A DNA stretch of 64,000 bases from Huiozyma naganishii CBS 8797 (GCF_000348985.1 NC_035922.1:186001-250000); one strand, 5' to 3'; positions 30,545 to 40,842 are shown, counted from the stretch's first letter. Program-made: numbers and translations. Notes: generated from the letters alone by a model not told the origin.

Positions 30545-31453
30545 TTACTGGTAGTACTCTGCGAACCAAGGGTGGTGCAAAGCCTGCTTTGCGCTGAGTC
30601 TCATATCTGGGTTCAACTGCAGCAAGCCATGAAGCAAGTCGATAACCGTGTCGTCTAGCGGGGACTCGCAGTAAGGTTGTAGTATCATCTTGAGGTCCTT
30701 TGGGAGCCGTTGCTGGAAGTTGGCGTTGTACTTGGGGAGCGAGGTGACCCCAGGCCATGTGGCCTCGTTCGGAGTCCCCATGGTGTCGAAGATGAGTTTC
30801 AGTTGTTCCTCATCGTTGCTACCCAAGAACAGTGGTTTCCCCGTTATCATCTCTGCGAGGATGCACCCGCAGGACCAAATATCGATCGAGGTCGAGTAAG
30901 TTCTGGACCCCATGAGCACGTCCGGTGCCCTGTACCAAAGCGTGACCACCTCGCTCGAGAACGTGTTGACGGGGATCCCGAACGCCCTTGCGAGCCCAAA
31001 ATCTCCCAACTTGAGTTGGCCCTTCTTGTTGATGAGCAAGTTCTGCGGTTTGAGATCCCTGTGTAGGATCTTGTTCTCGTGGCAGAACGCCAGTCCCTCT
31101 AGCAGTTGCCATTGGAAGTACTTAACTAAGTGGAGTTCCAGTCCGCGTGGGGTGTTCCCCACAATCCTCGAGTCCATGTACTTCTTCAAATCGTTATCCA
31201 TGTACTCGAACACGAGCGTGAGCTTGTTCTCCGTGTGGATAACGTCGTACAGCCGGACGATATTATCGTGCTTCAGCTCCTTCATTAGTGAAATCTCCCT
31301 GATCGCCGTGGAGGGTGTGCCCTCCTCAGAGTCTAGCTTGACCTCCTTCAAGGCGACGTACACGCCCGTGGTCTTGTTCAGACCTTTGTAAACTGTTGCA
31401 TACGTCCCGTTCCCGAGCTTCTCCAGCTGCTTAAACTGAGACGACGACGACAT
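30545..31453 (-). CDS. PHO85: Cyclin-dependent kinase Pho85
   Basis: Pho85 pairs with ten cyclins in Sc and acts in phosphate, glycogen and cell-cycle control. The 302-residue protein (Sc 305) starts [24 protein letters not shown] and has [54 protein letters not shown] and ends [10 protein letters not shown]. The ATG at 31453 matches Sc; an in-frame ATG four codons upstream is ignored. In Sc an intron splits the first few codons, but here the frame is continuous across that point. Confidence 0.98.
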   Translation of the reverse strand: MSSSSQFKQLEKLGNGTYATVYKGLNKTTGVYVALKEVKLDSEEGTPSTAIREISLMKELKHDNIVRLYDVIHTENKLTLVFEYMDNDLKKYMDSRIVGNTPRGLELHLVKYFQWQLLEGLAFCHENKILHRDLKPQNLLINKKGQLKLGDFGLARAFGIPVNTFSSEVVTLWYRAPDVLMGSRTYSTSIDIWSCGCILAEMITGKPLFLGSNDEEQLKLIFDTMGTPNEATWPGVTSLPKYNANFQQRLPKDLKMILQPYCESPLDDTVIDLLHGLLQLNPDMRLSAKQALHHPWFAEYYQ

Positions 31454-32040
31454 TAGGAAGAGCAAGCGGGAGCAACGTTATGTGAATGTACAGGTGTGTT
31501 CGAAGAGCAAGCAGCAAGTTAGCAACATCTACATCGAACAGCAGTTCGTTACAGCGTCGAATTTTCTGTTGTTCTTGAAACGATTATTTTAGCGTCGAAG
31601 AAGAGGAGCCAACTGCGCGACATCGTTGCAGATCTGGGGCCATTGAGGGCTTGTGAGGACATGACGAAGGTATCTCTACGGTTTGTATACCGTCTGGTTG
31701 CAATTGGCTCGAGGAATTGAGCTACGAAGTCTAAGAGGGGGAGATGTGTCCCCTGACAGATACAAGAATTCAGGTAATTCTCGTCCTCCAGAGCAAGAGT
31801 TTGAAACAACACAGACACACAACACACGTCTGTCACAGGGCAACGAGGGACGGCCCAGGGACGGTACAGACCCCCGCCCACAACCTACCGTCGCACCCCT
31901 CCTCCGACTGCTCTTGGAAGGGTCTTTGGAAAATTTTTCAGCTTTGAGACTCAGCGCTGAGTCAAGCAAGAGGTGATGGTGTTTGGTGTTGTTTGAGGTG
32001 CTGTTTGATGGGTTCAAGGCTGATCAGCACGGCGTGAGAC
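31454..32040. other. Divergent promoter region PHO85/TRM44
   Basis: 587 bases. Short A- and T-rich stretches only (for example AAAATTTTTC near 31930). The palindromic GCTGAGTC/GACTCAGC-like stretch near 31950 (GACTCAGCGCTGAGTC, 31949-31964) is a clean 16-bp dyad containing two Gcn4-like GACTCA/TGAGTC half motifs. No coding frame or RNA gene is seen. Confidence 0.5.
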
Positions 32041-33693
32041 ATGGGGAGGAGTTCTGCTGCACTGCACACGGACGGGTTTGTGTCGATTGCCGGGCGGGCG
32101 AGCGTGCTGGGCCCCGCGTGGGTCGGGATGTACGCTACTGGGGAGCCTCCAGCGGCGACGGTGCCCTTCGAGAAGTCACACTTCGAGCGTGCAATGCTGT
32201 ACTTGTTCCGGGAACCGAACATCAACTCGACGGCGATCCTGCGGGCCGATATCTTGAGCGAGAGGGATTATGGTGAGGAGGGCGGATCTGAAGTGAGGGA
32301 AGACCCCCCCGCGGAGGTCCCTGCGGTGCAGGACCCGGATGTCAAGTTGGTTAATGTAGATGATACAAAGCTCAAAGAGGTCAATGTTGCTCCAGAGTTG
32401 CAGTTCCGCAACAAGATTGAGATTGTGCGCAGGATTATACCGAGAAACCCGTACAAGGATGCGCTGATCAACCAGACTTGTTTGATTCTCAATAGCAGTG
32501 AACACCCAGGTTCTTCGCTGGTGGTATACACGCCGCACTTGTCCTCCAGCGAGCAGTGTCCCTTCTATATCCCGCACACGCTGGCGGTGGGGATTCTGCT
32601 GCACGAGGGAGTGCTGTCAGTGCATTACATACCGTTCGACACGGAGGCAGACCGGGTGCTGCTCAAGGACGAGGCCAACCGTGTGGTGCGTACGGCGTAC
32701 AGGCTTCTGCAGACATCATTCAAGCACTCGAGGGGCGTGCAACAGGGGTACGAGAAGAAAGTGAACCACGACCAAGTCGTCGACAAAGTAAAGTTCCAGG
32801 ACCGGTACACGAATCTAAAGAAACGCCACTCCAAATTTCTTGTAGAGAACTGGGTAGAGTCCACGGATCCGAAGAAACACGTCTTCGAAGATATTGGGAT
32901 CGCTGCGTTCCTCATCGAGTTCTGGATTAGCACGTACGGCGATAACTTCAAAGATACAGTCCAGTTCAGGGACATCGGGTGCGGCAATGGTGTCCTAGTT
33001 TACATCCTGATCAGCGAGGGGATCAAGGGCCATGGCATCGACGCGAGACACCGGAAATCGTGGNAGATTTACCCACAGGAGGTGAAGAACTGTCTCAAGG
33101 AGAAAGTGATCGTGCCCTCCGTCTTGCTCAGACCACACCCTGAAGTACGGAAACGCATGCCACAGTTGCAGCACAACGGCGGCATGTTCCCCGTGAAGGT
33201 TGCGCACGAGGTAATCGCACCGGCGACGATTGTGTACTCGAGCGAGGACCTTCTAAGGTCCCCACAGGTCGACACCGCGGAGTACCCGGAGAACACATTC
33301 ATCATCGGGAACCACTCGGACGAGATGACTTGCTGGATCCCGCTATTGGGGTTTCCCTTCGTCGTGATCCCCTGCTGCTCGCACAACCTGGCGGGTGAAA
33401 GGGTGCGCTACTACAACAAGTCGAAGCGGGACATGGCAAAAGTCAAGAACAGCACGTACGCGGGGCTCGTCGCTCACGTGGAGGAACTGGCCAAGAGTGT
33501 TGGCTGGGACGTGCAGAAGGAGATGCTCCGCATTCCGAGTACGAGAAACACGGCGCTCATCGGTGTCCACAACGAGAAGGCAAGCCAGTTCCCGACAAGG
33601 GAGGTCTACGATGTGTTGCTCCAGGAGGGGGGCGCAAACGGCTGGATCCAGAACACAATGGCATTGATGAAGAGGGTACCGAGGTCGCACTAG
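32041..33693 (+). CDS. TRM44: tRNA(Ser) Um44 2'-O-methyltransferase
   Basis: Trm44 methylates the ribose of U44 in tRNA-Ser, using S-adenosylmethionine. The 550-residue protein (Sc 567) has the SAM-binding loop RDIGCGNGVLVYILISEG near residues 307-324, followed by HRKSW and IYPQE, as expected in the family. A single N at 33064 makes residue 342 undetermined. C-terminal conserved blocks include CWIPLLGFPFVVIPCCSHNLAGERV. It lies between PHO85 and SUV3, as in Sc. Confidence 0.93.
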   Translation: MGRSSAALHTDGFVSIAGRASVLGPAWVGMYATGEPPAATVPFEKSHFERAMLYLFREPNINSTAILRADILSERDYGEEGGSEVREDPPAEVPAVQDPDVKLVNVDDTKLKEVNVAPELQFRNKIEIVRRIIPRNPYKDALINQTCLILNSSEHPGSSLVVYTPHLSSSEQCPFYIPHTLAVGILLHEGVLSVHYIPFDTEADRVLLKDEANRVVRTAYRLLQTSFKHSRGVQQGYEKKVNHDQVVDKVKFQDRYTNLKKRHSKFLVENWVESTDPKKHVFEDIGIAAFLIEFWISTYGDNFKDTVQFRDIGCGNGVLVYILISEGIKGHGIDARHRKSWXIYPQEVKNCLKEKVIVPSVLLRPHPEVRKRMPQLQHNGGMFPVKVAHEVIAPATIVYSSEDLLRSPQVDTAEYPENTFIIGNHSDEMTCWIPLLGFPFVVIPCCSHNLAGERVRYYNKSKRDMAKVKNSTYAGLVAHVEELAKSVGWDVQKEMLRIPSTRNTALIGVHNEKASQFPTREVYDVLLQEGGANGWIQNTMALMKRVPRSH

Positions 33694-33855
33694 GTAGAAA
33701 AACCCCGGGCAAGCGGGCATCACAGGTACATAGACGTATAGATTCAGACCTTGTTTGGCATTCACTACAAACTTTTCATCCGCTTAAAAGCGATGGCACT
33801 TTTGGAGGTGCCCTCTCCTACTGAGATAGGACAGTGCTAGCAAGCTACCGACGGT

Positions 33856-36081
33856 ATGAGACTCGCATTATGGAGACCGTTGACGGGTGCTGTTCGAGTG
33901 GGTCGTGTACATATCAATATCGCCCACTCGAGCAGATTCTACGCTAAGGTTACCGCAGAGAAGAGCAAAGTTGCATCCAGAGCACATCTCCCGCGGTCGA
34001 AAGAGAGCCCCTCGGTACTGCTGCTTGACGAAAATACATGGCGAATGTCAGTATCGGTCCCACGGGATCGATTGTCCGCTGCTTGTTTGCAATGGGAGGA
34101 TCTGCTGATAAGTTCGATGCGAAGGCTTCACTCGCGTCACTTGCAGTCCAGGTCCAGTAGGGACTACAATTACAAGCGGATTGCTTGGGAACAACTACAA
34201 CGTGCCCTTGTGCAACAGATACAAGGGTACAGGGGGCCTTCGTCACGGCAGAGCGCTTCTCTGTCGCAATTGATCCAACCATCAGGCACGACGAACTTGC
34301 TCGAACAACTTGTGACGTACACAAAAGCCATACCGGATGAAACATGGCGAAAGATCCTACAATTGCAAGATGAACACCCCATCAGTGCCCAGTTGAAATG
34401 GGACTATATCATTGAGAAGAATTTCGATTTGGTTTTGAGACAGGAAGTGATTCCAGCACATGTGGGTCTTCCCAAGACGGACGACATAACGAGCATCGAT
34501 ATCTCGAACCCTACAAAATGGTTCCCTGAGGCGAGAAAGATGCGGAGGCATATTGTGATGCATTTGGGCCCCACTAACTCCGGGAAGACTTACAGGGCGT
34601 TGAAACAACTCCAGCAAGTGGAGAAGGGTTACTACGGCGGGCCGCTGCGACTGTTGGCCCGAGAGGTGTACGACCGGTTCAAATCCCAAGGTATCAGGTG
34701 CAACTTGCTTACTGGTGAGGAGATCGTCGATGACTTGGACCAGATGGGGAACAGGGCAGGTCTTACCTCGGGCACGATCGAGATGATACCGCTGAATCGG
34801 GACTTCGACGTGGTCGTACTCGACGAGATCCAGATGATGGCCGATGAGGAGCGTGGGTGGGCGTGGACCAACGCGCTGCTTGGTGTCCGGGGCAAAGAGG
34901 TGCACGTCTGTGGCGAACCGAGCACTCTAGAGCTTATCCGGAAAGTGTGTCAGCTCNNNNNNNNNNNNNNNNNNAACAAGTACGAGCGGCTTGGGGACTT
35001 GACCGTCGAGAGCCAGCCGATACTGGGTCAAATGAGTAAGTTGAGAAAGGGGGACTGTCTAGTTGCTTTCTCGAAGAAGAAGATCTTGGACTTGAAGTTG
35101 AAGATTGAGCGGGAGACCGGGTTCAGCGTTGCTGTTATTTACGGGTCGCTCCCCCCAGAGACTCGTGTGCAGCAGGCGGACCTGTTTAACAGTGGCAAGT
35201 ACGATATTTTGGTTGCCTCAGATGCGATTGGGATGGGGTTGAACCTGTCGATCGATAGGGTGATCTTCACGACGGACAAGAAGTTCAACGGTTCCGAGAT
35301 GATTCCGTTGACGAATTCGAACATCAGGCAGATAGGTGGGCGTGCTGGGAGATTCAAAGAGCAGAGCTCCACTGGCGGGAATTCGAGGTCGCAAGGTCAC
35401 ATTACTGGGTGGACGCACGCTGTTTTGAAGTCCGTTCGCGAGGGCATTGAGTCCCCCGTGGAGCCCCTGCAGAACGCCATCATATGGCCGACAGATGAGA
35501 TATGCACGCAACTGATGGTGCGCTACCCGCCGAACACGAAACTGGGCTACCTGCTGGAACAGTTTGCCGCGCGTCTGGCGAAATCGCGAGACCAAGTGTT
35601 CAAGTTGTCGGATTTGGGGGACAAACTGGCAACGATCGCGCTGTTCGAGCACATTCCGGACATATCCTTCCCAGATAAGCTGCGCCTGAGTACTGCCCCT
35701 GTGAAAAGACTGCTCCCATTGGTGAAGGCTGCTTTCATCCAGTTCTGCGAGACGATCGCGCAGCGCAGAACCCGCGGGCTTCTCTCGTACGACTTCCCGT
35801 TCCATCTACTGGACTACAAGGGGATCACAGACGAGGACGCCACATTGGAGCAGTACGAAGCGCTCTACCACACGATCACACTCTACTTCTGGCTGGCCAA
35901 CCGCTACACGCAGTACTTCGTCGACACGGAGTCCGCTCGGGACCTCAAATACTTCTGCGAACTGATCGTCTTCGAGAAACTCGACCGGCTCAAGAGGAGC
36001 CCGTACCTACAGGGCATCCCAAGACCGGTACGCACTCACCAGCGCACTCACCAGCGCCGCCAAGCGCACTCCAGAGCGTGA
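33856..36081 (+). CDS. SUV3: Mitochondrial RNA helicase Suv3
   Basis: Suv3 is the ATP-dependent helicase of the mitochondrial degradosome, working with the exonuclease Dss1. The 741-residue protein (Sc 737) begins with a basic presequence-like stretch, then Walker A GPTNSGKT near 237-244, DEIQ near 322, GLTSGTIEM, the helicase C-terminal segment SDAIGMGLNLSIDRVIF and QIGGRAGRF near 495. An 18-base N run at 34957-34974 (residues 368-373) preserves the frame. The C-terminus carries a small HQRTHQRRQ repeat. Confidence 0.95.
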   Translation: MRLALWRPLTGAVRVGRVHINIAHSSRFYAKVTAEKSKVASRAHLPRSKESPSVLLLDENTWRMSVSVPRDRLSAACLQWEDLLISSMRRLHSRHLQSRSSRDYNYKRIAWEQLQRALVQQIQGYRGPSSRQSASLSQLIQPSGTTNLLEQLVTYTKAIPDETWRKILQLQDEHPISAQLKWDYIIEKNFDLVLRQEVIPAHVGLPKTDDITSIDISNPTKWFPEARKMRRHIVMHLGPTNSGKTYRALKQLQQVEKGYYGGPLRLLAREVYDRFKSQGIRCNLLTGEEIVDDLDQMGNRAGLTSGTIEMIPLNRDFDVVVLDEIQMMADEERGWAWTNALLGVRGKEVHVCGEPSTLELIRKVCQLXXXXXXNKYERLGDLTVESQPILGQMSKLRKGDCLVAFSKKKILDLKLKIERETGFSVAVIYGSLPPETRVQQADLFNSGKYDILVASDAIGMGLNLSIDRVIFTTDKKFNGSEMIPLTNSNIRQIGGRAGRFKEQSSTGGNSRSQGHITGWTHAVLKSVREGIESPVEPLQNAIIWPTDEICTQLMVRYPPNTKLGYLLEQFAARLAKSRDQVFKLSDLGDKLATIALFEHIPDISFPDKLRLSTAPVKRLLPLVKAAFIQFCETIAQRRTRGLLSYDFPFHLLDYKGITDEDATLEQYEALYHTITLYFWLANRYTQYFVDTESARDLKYFCELIVFEKLDRLKRSPYLQGIPRPVRTHQRTHQRRQAHSRA
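34957..34974. other. Assembly gap (18 N) inside SUV3
   Basis: Eighteen undetermined bases; the SUV3 frame continues in phase on both sides, so the length is probably right or off by a multiple of three. Confidence 0.99.
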
Positions 36082-36245
36082 GCGATGATGTACCGGCGAT
36101 ATCGTTTACAGTTTAAATCCGAGAAAGTGAAAAATCTGCAACCTGTTGAGTATTTAAAGGTGAAGGTAGTTGTTACTTCTGCGTTGGTTGCTGGATACAT
36201 CTCTGTGTGTTAAGAGTACCCCAACGAGCTACGATTCAATCACAC

Positions 36246-37442
36246 ATGTCCCAGAACGTTTACATTGTTGCTGCCACGAGAACCCCATTGGGATCTTTCC
36301 AAGGGTGTCTGTCGTCGAAGACGGCTGTTGAATTGGGTACGATTGCGCTGCAAGGTGCCCTGGAGCGTGTGCCTCAATTGAACAGGGAGAAGGACTTCGA
36401 CGAGATCTACTTTGGGAACGTCATGTCTGCCAACCTGGGCCAGGCTCCCGCAAGACAGGTTGCCCTGCAGGCCGGTGTTGGTAACCACATTGTCGACGCT
36501 ACCGTGAACAAAGTCTGTGCTTCGAGTATGAAGGCCGTGATTATGGGTGCGCAGTCGATCATGTGTGGGTGCGCAGACGTTGTCATTGCCGGTGGGTGTG
36601 AATCCATGTCGAACGTGCCTTACTACGCCCCCGCGGCAAGAAACGGTGCACGGTTTGGTGACGCGACGCTCGTGGACGGGATTCAAAGAGACGGGTTGAA
36701 CGACGCCTACGACGGGTTGGCCATGGGTGTCCATGGGGAGAAGTGTGCCCGCGACTGGGATATCACGCGTGAGGATCAGGACGAGTTCGCCATCGAGTCG
36801 TACCAGAGGGCACAGGCTGCCGAGAACGCTGGGAAGTTTAAGACCGAGATCGTGCCAGTGACCATCAAGGGTACCAGGGGTAAGACGGACACCATCGTCG
36901 ACAAGGACGAAGAGCCCTTCCGTTTGAACGCGGAAAGACTGAGATCCGCCAGAACCGTCTTCCAGAAGGACAACGGGACGTTGACCGCCGCGAACTCCTC
37001 CCCAATCAACGACGGTGCCGCTGTGCTGATTTTGGTCTCAGAGGCGAAATTGAAGGAACACAACTTGACACCTTTGGCCCGCATCAGAGGCTGGGGTGAG
37101 GCTGCTCACCATCCAGCGGACTTCACATGGGCACCAAGTCTGGCTGTCCCCAAGGCTTTGAAACACGCTGGGTTGAGCAGTGTCGACGATGTTGACTTCT
37201 ACGAGTTCAACGAAGCCTTCTCCGTCGTTGGTGTGGCAAACCCAAAGATCTTGAAGTTGAACAAGGACAAAGTTAACGTTTATGGTGGTGCCGTGGCCCT
37301 TGGCCATCCGCTAGGTTGTTCCGGTGCAAGAATTATCGTTACATTGTTGTCCGTTCTGACTCAAGAGAAGGGTAAGCTTGGTGTCGCTGCTATCTGTAAC
37401 GGTGGTGGTGGTGCATCCTCCATCGTTATCGAGAAATTGTAA
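36246..37442 (+). CDS. ERG10: Cytosolic acetyl-CoA C-acetyltransferase (acetoacetyl-CoA thiolase)
   Basis: Condenses two acetyl-CoA to acetoacetyl-CoA, the first step of the mevalonate and ergosterol pathway. It has 398 residues, the same length as in Sc. The acylated cysteine lies in NKVCASSMKAVIMGAQS near residue 90, the catalytic His in ALGHPLGCSGAR near 353, and the second Cys in AAICNGGGGASS near 383. It lacks a targeting signal, so it is cytosolic. The start at 36246 (MSQNVYIVAATRTPLGSF) matches Sc; the 13 upstream in-frame codons do not. Confidence 0.98.
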   Translation: MSQNVYIVAATRTPLGSFQGCLSSKTAVELGTIALQGALERVPQLNREKDFDEIYFGNVMSANLGQAPARQVALQAGVGNHIVDATVNKVCASSMKAVIMGAQSIMCGCADVVIAGGCESMSNVPYYAPAARNGARFGDATLVDGIQRDGLNDAYDGLAMGVHGEKCARDWDITREDQDEFAIESYQRAQAAENAGKFKTEIVPVTIKGTRGKTDTIVDKDEEPFRLNAERLRSARTVFQKDNGTLTAANSSPINDGAAVLILVSEAKLKEHNLTPLARIRGWGEAAHHPADFTWAPSLAVPKALKHAGLSSVDDVDFYEFNEAFSVVGVANPKILKLNKDKVNVYGGAVALGHPLGCSGARIIVTLLSVLTQEKGKLGVAAICNGGGGASSIVIEKL

Positions 37443-37756
37443 GCTTTATTCACTGCATTGGCTTCTTGCCACTGGAGGATTTGCTAGTCTCCGCTAACAG
37501 TAACATGACATAACATAACATAAGTAAATACTCAATATCAATAGCTGAAAAAGTAAACGTTTCCATTTCTGACGGGACTTTAGCAAGGATTAAGTTTTGA
37601 AGTTATATCATTACATATTGAAAGATTAAGTAGAATATATATATTAAGTGAGTTCCCCCCGATAAAAGTGGGTCGCAGAAAGGAGGAAGATGTTCCCCAC
37701 CTCTCTGATTAGAGACGTAAACATGCGGCGTGATTCGTTATTTGTATCGTGATCAA
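37443..37756. other. Convergent 3' flanks of ERG10 and SKS1
   Basis: 314 bases, AT-rich, with ACATAACATAACATAAG (37507-37523) and a TATATATATA stretch near 37635. Consistent with two 3'-end signals; no gene is seen. Sc has SMA1 between these genes, and I find no trace of it. Confidence 0.6.
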
Positions 37757-39022
37757 TTAGAAGGGTGATTTGTTGCAGTATGATACCGTATTCGGGATCC
37801 GCTGCTGCGTTGAGACGTTCAGCTGGAATTGCAGCAGGTTGTTCCTCACAACGTCACTGGGGCCCCTATTGTACGCGCTGGGTTCATGGAGATAGTTGCC
37901 CGTGGGTTGTTTCTGCAAACTGTCTGTGTCAGACTCGCAAGATGTCGTCGTGGTCGTTTGTGCGTCGCTGTAGATGCTGAATATATCACTTAGGTGGGGA
38001 CTCTGAATTGTTTGGATGGTCGACCTCTTCTGGACGGCCCGACAACGCGTTAGGGGACCCTCTTTTGTGAAGGACCGGATAGCTCCAATCTCCTCCCTCA
38101 ACTGTGTTAGTCCAATTCTCGCGAACGGGTTCAACTTGAGCACTTTTTTCAACAAGACGAGCAGTTCATCGGATATGGGTAGTATCGTCTGCAAGATACT
38201 TTGGTTTTTGAGGAAATGGGCAAAAGTCTTGTCCTCTAAATGATGTGCTTTGGACCAAGGGTTTCTGATACACGTGAGGTTTACCAGGAGAATCCCCAAA
38301 GACCAGATGTCACCCTTTAGTGTTGGGTACATGAGGAAGCTGTCCCCCTGAGAGATCCTCTCTGGGGCCATGTAGTACGAGGAACCAATACACACGTTTG
38401 GTTCCAGTATATCGGAGTGTGTGGCGAGTCCGAAATCGCACAAGTAGACGTTATCGTTTGAGTCGAGCAGTATATTCTCTGGCTTGAGATCGCAGTGGAA
38501 GACGTTCGCACGGGAGCAGTGCTCTAACGCGGAGCACAACTGGAGCATGACCTTCTTTATGAGCAGACCGTCCTTAGCGAAGTGACCCTCCTCCGCGATT
38601 GCCGTAAACAGATCCTTTTCGTAGTAATCCATGACAATACAAGTCGCCAGAGGGGATTCCAACACCTGGTGGATCGTGACGATGTTTGGATGGGTGTTGA
38701 CCCTGAGGTGCAGTTGCAACTCTCTGTAGTGAGGCACATCTGCCAGTTGTTCGTTTGTGATGTTGTGTATCGAGTCCAGGTCCACGCAGGGGAAGTTCAG
38801 CACGTTGTCGTGTGTCTGGAGGTACGTCAGCAGCGTGTTCATCATTAGATCGTTCCTTTTGGTCCCCCGCTTCGCGACACTCGAAAGCGTACGCTTCAAA
38901 ATAATCTTCATGGCGAGTTGTCTGCCCGTGGCGATTTCCTCGACGTGCAGCACCAGGCCGTACGCCCCTGACCCAACATGGTTCAGGATCCTGAACCCAT
39001 TTATTTGGCAGTTTCTCAACAT
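37757..39022 (-). CDS. SKS1: Serine/threonine kinase Sks1/Vhs1
   Basis: Sks1 and Vhs1 are paralogous kinases involved in low-glucose adaptation and pseudohyphal growth (Sks1) and cell-cycle suppression (Vhs1). The 421-residue protein (Sc Sks1 502, Vhs1 461) has the glycine loop HVGSGAYGLVLHV, catalytic HCDLKPENILL (Cys in place of the usual Arg, as in this subfamily), DFGLATHSDI and SSYYMAPERISQG. The Ser/Thr-rich C-terminal tail is shorter than in Sc. Position between ERG10 and RMI1 favours SKS1. Confidence 0.88.
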   Translation of the reverse strand: MLRNCQINGFRILNHVGSGAYGLVLHVEEIATGRQLAMKIILKRTLSSVAKRGTKRNDLMMNTLLTYLQTHDNVLNFPCVDLDSIHNITNEQLADVPHYRELQLHLRVNTHPNIVTIHQVLESPLATCIVMDYYEKDLFTAIAEEGHFAKDGLLIKKVMLQLCSALEHCSRANVFHCDLKPENILLDSNDNVYLCDFGLATHSDILEPNVCIGSSYYMAPERISQGDSFLMYPTLKGDIWSLGILLVNLTCIRNPWSKAHHLEDKTFAHFLKNQSILQTILPISDELLVLLKKVLKLNPFARIGLTQLREEIGAIRSFTKEGPLTRCRAVQKRSTIQTIQSPHLSDIFSIYSDAQTTTTTSCESDTDSLQKQPTGNYLHEPSAYNRGPSDVVRNNLLQFQLNVSTQQRIPNTVSYCNKSPF

Positions 39023-40054
39023 AATGCACTACCGCGCACTAGATGTATATAATTTACGTTACCGTGCAAGCTGGAAGAAGAAGGAGAATTCTTCCAAAGT
39101 AACAGGAAATGGAAGGGCCAATTTGTAACCACACGTCAACCCCCCCCTGTGAGAAGCTGTCAAGAACGTAGCTATATATACCTGCTCTTCCTCTGAAACA
39201 ACAGACGGTTCTGGAGGTTGGAATAGCCCGTCGTTGGCCACCAACAACAGGATAAGGCACACATTTCTGCTGTCTGTTCTCGCGCGCACGCAGTGCATAC
39301 CTGCCGGAAAAACAACAATTCTTCCGGGCGGTCTCGAACCACCGGCAAGGGGCGCAAAAACACGCTCTCTCCGCGGCAGTTTCTGTGGGGAAGACGCGGA
39401 AAAACAGCACCGTGCGCTCCTGCACGGGCCGCTGCGCCAACCCCCTCCCGGCCCAGAAACCGCCGCAGAGGCAGCTTATTCCATAATAAGTATCTTAAAA
39501 AACGCACGCGTCATTCGCGCAGTCGCATCGTACTACCAGAGGAGTGCAGTGGTCCGTGTGTCATGCTCCGATAACTGTTCCAAGCCCGTGACAATAGAAC
39601 GCACGATACAGCAAATAGTGCGAAACGAAAAATATTCGGACATCCAATAAAAGCCGACCCCAGACGCAGCCGCAGCGCCCCCGCTGCTGCTGCCTTTTCT
39701 CCGCAGATTGCATCTGGGCCCTACGTAACACCGTTCGGAGAAACTTTTTTATCCGCGACGCAGAGTTGTTCCGCACCCAGACACCAGTTACTTTCTCCGG
39801 TGGTTGTTCCGTTCTCGGAGAAACAAGGCGGAAACGCTGCACGCAAAAGAGGCATAAAAAGAGAGCAGTAGATTACAGCTACAGAAGGAGCAGATTCTCA
39901 GCTGATTATTTCTGTTGTTGCTGTTGTCTGACGTCGCTCTCTGTGTGCAGCGCGCGTTCCTTAATCGGAGTACTTCTTGAACGGTTCTCGCTTCCTCCAG
40001 TTATTTTTCCTGTCAGGTTCTCAGTCTTTCCCTCTCGCTGTCATAGTACGTGGT
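39023..40054. other. Long divergent region SKS1/RMI1
   Basis: 1032 bases. On the minus strand it holds an A-box-like element (39429-39439), a perfect B box (39330-39340) and a T5 run (39308-39312), but no tRNA cloverleaf. A C8 run is at 39140-39147 and TATATATA near 39172. The middle is unusually GC-rich, with a perfect 6-bp hairpin (39411-39428). I see no supported coding gene; reading frames here have no recognisable product. Confidence 0.5.
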
Positions 40055-40735
40055 ATGCTCGTTTCGTTCGATAATTTTCGTCAGGACATTACGGCCGACT
40101 GTTCCACGTGCGCTGCCTCGGGCGACAGAGAACTGTCTGCAGTGAGAGCGTGGCGCAACGAGCCATGGGTGCCGACTCAGGGGAAACGCGTAGTCGACCG
40201 CGAGTTATTGTTCCAGATCTTACTTGTTGAGAACGTGTCGAAGCCGAAGCAGGCGCAGTTGGACGCGATAAGGGCGAAGCTGGACCCACGTAACCAGCGG
40301 GTGGACACGCTGCGCGGGGGCAGTACCCCGCGCAGGCAAGCAGTGGTGACGCAGGTCGACTTGGACAACGATGACGTGGGCAGGGGGGCCCCCGCCCTGG
40401 GTACTGCTGCAGGTGCTAATAACAATAAAAGTGTGTTCAAGTTCACCCTACAGGACAAGTCAGGTGCGGTGTTCTTCGGTATCAACCGCACGCCGCTACT
40501 CCACCACAATTCGTGGATTCTGGGCGCCAAGCTTATTTTGAAGCCGGGGACAATAGTCAACAATGACGTGTTCCTATTCCAAAAGGAACAAGCGGTGTTC
40601 CTCGGAGGTATCGATCGAGTCTGGAATGAGAACAATGACTTAAAGATGAGAGACTACTTGGAGTACAAATTAAACCGAGATAATTGTTCCGCTGCGGGGA
40701 ACAAGAAGAAGAGGAAGTTTACCTCCATACAATAG
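40055..40735 (+). CDS. RMI1: RecQ-mediated genome instability protein Rmi1
   Basis: Rmi1 forms the Sgs1-Top3-Rmi1 complex that dissolves double Holliday junctions. The 226-residue protein (Sc 241) shows an N-terminal helical part (ELLFQILLVENVSKPKQAQLDAI) and an OB-fold core: FKFTLQDKSGAVFFGINRTPLL, GAKLILKPGTIVNNDVFLF, AVFLGGIDRVWNENND, ending in a basic tail (NKKKRKFTS). The ATG at 40055 is the most likely start; an in-frame ATG at 39977 adds a hydrophobic stretch that does not suit the family. It lies between SKS1 and MET12, as in Sc. Confidence 0.87.
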   Translation: MLVSFDNFRQDITADCSTCAASGDRELSAVRAWRNEPWVPTQGKRVVDRELLFQILLVENVSKPKQAQLDAIRAKLDPRNQRVDTLRGGSTPRRQAVVTQVDLDNDDVGRGAPALGTAAGANNNKSVFKFTLQDKSGAVFFGINRTPLLHHNSWILGAKLILKPGTIVNNDVFLFQKEQAVFLGGIDRVWNENNDLKMRDYLEYKLNRDNCSAAGNKKKRKFTSIQ

Positions 40736-40842
40736 CTAGTGTAACCCCTCACCATGCAAACAATCGGAAGTGAGGAGGGGGGGGGGTCGCTCTTCGTACT
40801 ACTAGATACTTTGGAATATGTATGCTAAAGAAAAACACGTGG

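Noticed and set aside
39308..39439. tRNA gene on the minus strand
   Set aside because: A and B boxes are present, but neither the seven bases before the A box nor TCTTCCC further down pairs properly with the bases after the T arm, and no D arm or anticodon arm forms. Kept only as an orphan Pol III-type signal.
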